From Pseudomonadota bacterium (GTDB lineage Bacteria; Pseudomonadota; Gammaproteobacteria; Xanthomonadales; Rhodanobacteraceae): 64,000 nt of DNA. Below, one piece after another: positions 60,784 to 64,000 of this stretch; positions within the stretch are counted from its first letter, which is position 1, and every line of letters begins with the position of its first letter. A model generated the notes under the pieces. It did not search any database. It was not told where the DNA came from and saw only the letters and a program-made list of their open reading frames with translations. The stretch lies in contig JAEWGO010000008.1 of assembly GCA_023388255.1 (NCBI GenBank), positions 124,001 to 188,000 of the forward strand, written 5' to 3'. A program made the translations under genes and the position numbers.

Positions 60784-61210
60784 ACCCACGGAATCCAACG
60801 CTGAAGCCGCGCAGGTCGCGATCGCCGACGAATTCGCGTTCTTCGGTGACTGGACCGAGCGCTATCAGTACCTGATCGACCTCGGCCGCAAGCTGCCGCC
60901 GCTGCCGGAAGCCGCGAAGATCGAGCAATACAAGGTCACCGGCTGCCAGTCGCAGGTCTGGCTGCTGCCGTCCGGCGACGCCGCGCGTCTCGACTTCCTC
61001 GCGGCCAGCGACTCCTCGATCGTCTCCGGACTGATCGCGCTGCTGCTGCGTGTCTATTCCGGCCGCTCCGCGTCGGAAATCCTCGCCACCGAACCACGCT
61101 TCGTCGAAGCGATCGGCCTTGCCAAGCACCTCTCGCCGACGCGTTCGAACGGTCTCGCCTCGATGCTCGCGACGATCAAGGAATACGCACGCGCTGCGGC
61201 GAGCCAGTAA
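60767..61210 (+). CDS. sufE: SufE-family cysteine desulfuration protein
   Basis: This is a 147-residue sulfur-acceptor protein. The persulfide Cys lies in the family motif [11 protein letters not shown] (about residue 59). Further family phrases are [20 protein letters not shown] and [17 protein letters not shown]. SufE takes sulfur from the desulfurase SufS and stimulates iron-sulfur assembly. The sufBCDS genes are not in this window. It starts inside the last codons of cysS. Confidence 0.95.
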   Translation: MNTPLEPTESNAEAAQVAIADEFAFFGDWTERYQYLIDLGRKLPPLPEAAKIEQYKVTGCQSQVWLLPSGDAARLDFLAASDSSIVSGLIALLLRVYSGRSASEILATEPRFVEAIGLAKHLSPTRSNGLASMLATIKEYARAAASQ

Positions 61211-61212
61211 CT

Positions 61213-62154
61213 CTACGGGAATGCGCCGTGGATACGTTGCCGTGACGTGGTCGTGCGTGCGTTCTCGTACACGCGCAGATGCGCCAGCGTAGCCGACAGC
61301 AACGGCGTGTCGAGGCCGAAGGCGATTGCACGGGCGCGCATGTCGCCAAGAATGTGCTCGCATTCGGTACGCGCATCGCGTTCGAGGTCGCGCAGCATCG
61401 AAGCCTTCAACGACGAGCCGGGCGCAGTCAGGATGCCGTGCGCGGCCTCGATCGCGCTGGCATCGAGCGCGTGACCGCTGCGCGCGGCGACGCTGGCGCA
61501 TTCGGCATGCAGGCGTCGCATCAGGTCTGCACCCTCGGCGGTCCCGACGATCTCGCCGACCGAACCGCGCATCAGGCAGGTGCCGCCGGCCAGCGTCGCG
61601 ATGAAGGCGAACTTGTCCCACATCGCGCCGAGCACGTCGGGGCTGTGCATGGCGTGCGGCCCAATCGCGCGCAAGGTCACATCGACCGCGGGCGGTACGG
61701 CATTTCCGTCGCGGCTGCCATAGGTCAATCGATCAAGTGAACCGAACTGACGGATCGAGCCATCCGCTTCGAGCGTGGCCGAGATATGGCACAGGCCGCC
61801 AAGCATGCGGCCGGCGCCGAAAGCGGCATCGAGCATGTCCAGATGGCGCAGTCCGTTGAGCAGCGGCAGCACCTGCGTCGAGGCGCCGACCGCGGGACGC
61901 AACGAAGCGATCGCGGAATCGAGATCGTAAGCCTTGCACGAAAGCAGGACGAGATCGAAGGCACCGTCGACCGCGGTGATCGCGCGCACCGGTCGCACGA
62001 AATCGCCACGCGTCCCGAACACGCGCAACCCCTGCTCGGCGATCAGCGCGGCGCGCGCCGGACGAACCAGGAACGAGACGTCGGCACCCGACTCGATCAG
62101 GCGCGCTCCGAAATAGCCGCCGATCGCGCCGGCGCCGAGGATCAGCACGCGCAT
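61213..62154 (-). CDS. 2-Dehydropantoate 2-reductase (ketopantoate reductase family)
   Basis: This is a 313-residue NADPH-dependent reductase of the PanE/ApbA family. The N-terminal Rossmann loop is MRVLILGAGAIGGYFGARL, and the catalytic Lys lies in VLLSCKAYDLDSAI. The Asn motif is LPLLNGLRHLDML. In this family the substrate is ketopantoate, a pantothenate precursor, but many paralogues have other substrates, so no gene symbol is given. The start at 62154 is 10 nt after the pilZ stop. It faces sufE with a 2-nt gap. Confidence 0.88.
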   Translation of the reverse strand: MRVLILGAGAIGGYFGARLIESGADVSFLVRPARAALIAEQGLRVFGTRGDFVRPVRAITAVDGAFDLVLLSCKAYDLDSAIASLRPAVGASTQVLPLLNGLRHLDMLDAAFGAGRMLGGLCHISATLEADGSIRQFGSLDRLTYGSRDGNAVPPAVDVTLRAIGPHAMHSPDVLGAMWDKFAFIATLAGGTCLMRGSVGEIVGTAEGADLMRRLHAECASVAARSGHALDASAIEAAHGILTAPGSSLKASMLRDLERDARTECEHILGDMRARAIAFGLDTPLLSATLAHLRVYENARTTTSRQRIHGAFP

Positions 62155-62164
62155 CGTTGAATGC

Positions 62165-62530
62165 CTACATCGTATGCGTCGGACGTTCCTGGCCGAGGAT
62201 GCCGGCGAGGATGGATTCGATCTTGGTGCGCGCGGTTTCGCCGTCGGACGTATCGGCGAACTGCACGCCGATGCCGGCCAGGCGATTTCCTTGCGCGCCG
62301 GACGGGGTGATCCACACGACCTTGCCGGCGACCGGCAGCCGATCCTTTTCATCCATAAGCGACAGCAGGATGAACACTTCGTCGCCGAGGCTGTAGTGCT
62401 TGGCGGTCGGCACGAACAGACCGCCACCGCGCACGAACGGCATGTAGGCGTTGAACAGCGCGCCCTTGTCTTTGATCGCGAGGGACAAGATGCCCTGTCG
62501 CGGTGCTCCGCCCGATGCCGGCGTGGCCAT
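62165..62530 (-). CDS. pilZ: PilZ-domain protein (type IV pilus-type)
   Basis: This is a 121-residue single PilZ domain. The sequence ILSLAIKDKGALFNAYMPFVRGGGLFV … GDEVFILLSLMDEKDRLPVAGKVVWITP … NRLAGIGVQF matches the PilZ proper of xanthomonads and Pseudomonas. That protein supports type IV pilus assembly and lacks the RxxxR c-di-GMP motif. The order holB-pilZ is conserved. It starts 3 nt after the holB stop. Confidence 0.93.
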   Translation of the reverse strand: MATPASGGAPRQGILSLAIKDKGALFNAYMPFVRGGGLFVPTAKHYSLGDEVFILLSLMDEKDRLPVAGKVVWITPSGAQGNRLAGIGVQFADTSDGETARTKIESILAGILGQERPTHTM

Positions 62531-62533
62531 GTC

Positions 62534-63511
62534 TCAGTTTCTCCCAGGGTGCGCGTCGCGCAGGGGCCACGCACACAAAAGGTCCAGCAGGACGAGTTCC
62601 GTGCGCAATGGCGTTGCGAGCAGGCCGCGCGCGCGATTGGTGCGCGCGAACCACGCCGCCAGCTTCGGGATTTCAGCGCGCGTCGTCAAGCCGAGAACAC
62701 CCGCCTCGCCACGCGCGAGACGACTCGCTTCGTCGCGCGCCAGCGCCGCGGCGAACCACAGGCGCGACTCGGGCCGGTCCGCCGCCCAGCGATCGGCGAT
62801 CTCCGATGGCGGACGCCGACCGCGCGTCAGCGCGGCGAGATCTTCCGCACAACCCTTGCGCATCGCCAGCGTGTCGTCGGCGCTCCATTCCAGCGCAAGC
62901 CCGGGATTGCCGAGGCTCGCATCGAGCGCACTCGAAGCGCTCGTCGCATCGATACCCTGCGCGCGCAGCCACACCAGTGCTTCATCGCGCGAGGGCGATG
63001 AAATGTCGATGCGTTGGCAGCGGCTGCGGATCGTCGCCGGCAGGCGCGCCGCATCGTCGGCGACCAGCATGATGATCGTCGACGACGAGGGTTCCTCCAG
63101 CGTCTTCAGCAGCGCATTCGCCGCGCTGACATTCAGGCGATCGGCCGGATCGACCAGCGCGATCTGCAGGCCGCCGAACTGGCTCGACAACGACAGGCGC
63201 TGCGACAGCGTGCGCATCTGGTCGATCGTGATTTCGGTGCGCAACTTGCCGTCGTCGCGCGGTTCGAGCGTCACATGGACACGATCCGGATGCGAGCCGG
63301 CAGCCACAAGCTGGCATGCGCGACACGCGCCGCAAGCGTGGCCATCGGCGCGTCGCTGCGTACACAACGCGGTGCGCGACAGCGCATCGGCGAGCGCGCG
63401 CTTGCCCAGACCCGCCGGCGCCGCAAACAGCAGGCCGTGATGCAGGCGCTCGCTGGCGAGCGCGCCAACGAGCGTGCTCCATGTCGCGGCGAGCCAGGGC
63501 GGCAGGCTCAT
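62534..63511 (-). CDS. holB: DNA polymerase III subunit delta-prime
   Basis: This is a 325-residue clamp-loader subunit. The AAA+ fold begins with HGLLFAAPAGLGKRALADAL, where the P-loop is degenerate as in all delta-prime proteins. A zinc module holds four Cys (CTQRRADGHACGACRACQL). Sensor region: LLKTLEEPSSSTIIMLVAD, then PATIRSRCQRID, the SRC motif. It overlaps tmk by 4 nt (ATGA), and pilZ follows. Confidence 0.95.
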   Translation of the reverse strand: MSLPPWLAATWSTLVGALASERLHHGLLFAAPAGLGKRALADALSRTALCTQRRADGHACGACRACQLVAAGSHPDRVHVTLEPRDDGKLRTEITIDQMRTLSQRLSLSSQFGGLQIALVDPADRLNVSAANALLKTLEEPSSSTIIMLVADDAARLPATIRSRCQRIDISSPSRDEALVWLRAQGIDATSASSALDASLGNPGLALEWSADDTLAMRKGCAEDLAALTRGRRPPSEIADRWAADRPESRLWFAAALARDEASRLARGEAGVLGLTTRAEIPKLAAWFARTNRARGLLATPLRTELVLLDLLCAWPLRDAHPGRN

Positions 63512-64000
63512 GCCGGTACCTGCGTCGAATCGACAAAGGCATCGACTGCGGCGCAGGCCGCGGCGCGCACGACGTCGACCGGTTGGCCGGAATCGATCAC
63601 GCGGAAGCGCGATGGGTCCGACTGCGCACGCGCACGATACGCGGCGCGCACGCGCTCGAAGAAATCATGGTTCTCGCCTTCGATGCGATCGGCAACACCG
63701 CGCGCGCCGGCGCGCGCCATACCCTCGGCGACCGGCAGATCGAGCAGCAAGGTGAGATCCGGCTTGATCAGCGCAGCCCATGCTTCGAGATCCGCGATGC
63801 GCTCAACGGGCTGGCCACGTCCACCGCCCTGATACGCATAACTTGCATCGATGAAGCGATCGGCCAATACCCAGCGCCCGGCGCCAAGCGCAGGCAACAC
63901 GACTTCGCGCACGAGCTGCGCGCGTGCTGCGAACATCAGCAGCAGCTCGCTTTCCGCGCAGACATCGCGTTGCGCCGGATCGAGCACGATCCCACGCACC
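63508..64000 (-). CDS. tmk: Thymidylate kinase, N-terminus cut by the window edge
   Basis: The C-terminal 163 residues are present. The enzyme phosphorylates dTMP to dTDP. Visible family motifs are the DRF/DRY-type motif VLADRFIDASYAYQGGGRG, then LTLLLDLPVAEGMARAGARG with the LID-like region DRIEGENHDFFERVRAAY. The P-loop GxxxxGKT and roughly the first 45-50 residues lie beyond the edge. Its stop overlaps the holB start. Confidence 0.93.
   Translation of the reverse strand, partial: VRGIVLDPAQRDVCAESELLLMFAARAQLVREVVLPALGAGRWVLADRFIDASYAYQGGGRGQPVERIADLEAWAALIKPDLTLLLDLPVAEGMARAGARGVADRIEGENHDFFERVRAAYRARAQSDPSRFRVIDSGQPVDVVRAAACAAVDAFVDSTQVPA

Overview
The window is GC-rich DNA (roughly two thirds G+C by eye) from a gammaproteobacterium, most likely of the order Lysobacterales/Xanthomonadales, perhaps Rhodanobacteraceae. 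The best evidence is the arginine locus at 47.2-58.3 kb, which has the Xanthomonas-type pathway: N-acetylornithine carbamoyltransferase instead of OTCase, a fused N-acetylglutamate kinase/synthase, a separate ArgE-like acetylcitrulline deacetylase, and proB-proA in the same run. The pilZ-holB-tmk block at the right edge and the C-terminal 'IFKDGFE' tail on a secreted peptidase also fit. The genus cannot be fixed from the sequence alone.

Left part (0-22.1 kb): seven full-length, roughly 800-residue MacB/FtsX-type 'ADOP' permeases lie head to tail with the worn C-terminal remnants of at least two more, followed by a single MacB-type ATPase. A Phd/PIN toxin-antitoxin pair comes next, then an NtrC-family response regulator and a sensor kinase that has almost no periplasmic domain. 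The likely picture is an export or envelope-defence locus grown by tandem duplication and controlled by its own two-component system.

Middle part (22.2-47.1 kb): housekeeping and stress genes. These are epmA, a short MscS-like channel, two uncharacterised proteins, a transcription factor divergent from a DUF899/DUF2182 pair, ahpC-ahpF with an OxyR-like site and a strong terminator, a secreted M28 peptidase, ligA, a TPR-like protein, a secreted M14 carboxypeptidase, an unusual HutH-family lyase next to hisS, a complete tRNA-Pro(CGG) unit with promoter and terminator, two small hypothetical genes, and a divergent PIG-L deacetylase / GT2 glycosyltransferase pair.

Right part (47.1-64 kb): the minus-strand run argF'-argG-argE'-argB/A-argC-proS-argH-proB-proA makes arginine and proline and charges tRNA-Pro. 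ProS is the short form without the INS editing domain. A terminator-like hairpin and short Arg-containing ORFs lie in the argF' leader, and a decayed copy of the argC start lies between argB and argC. After a glycine-zipper lipid-envelope-type protein come cysS-sufE (plus strand) and panE, pilZ, holB and a truncated tmk (minus strand). REP-like inverted repeats are scattered between the genes of the right half.
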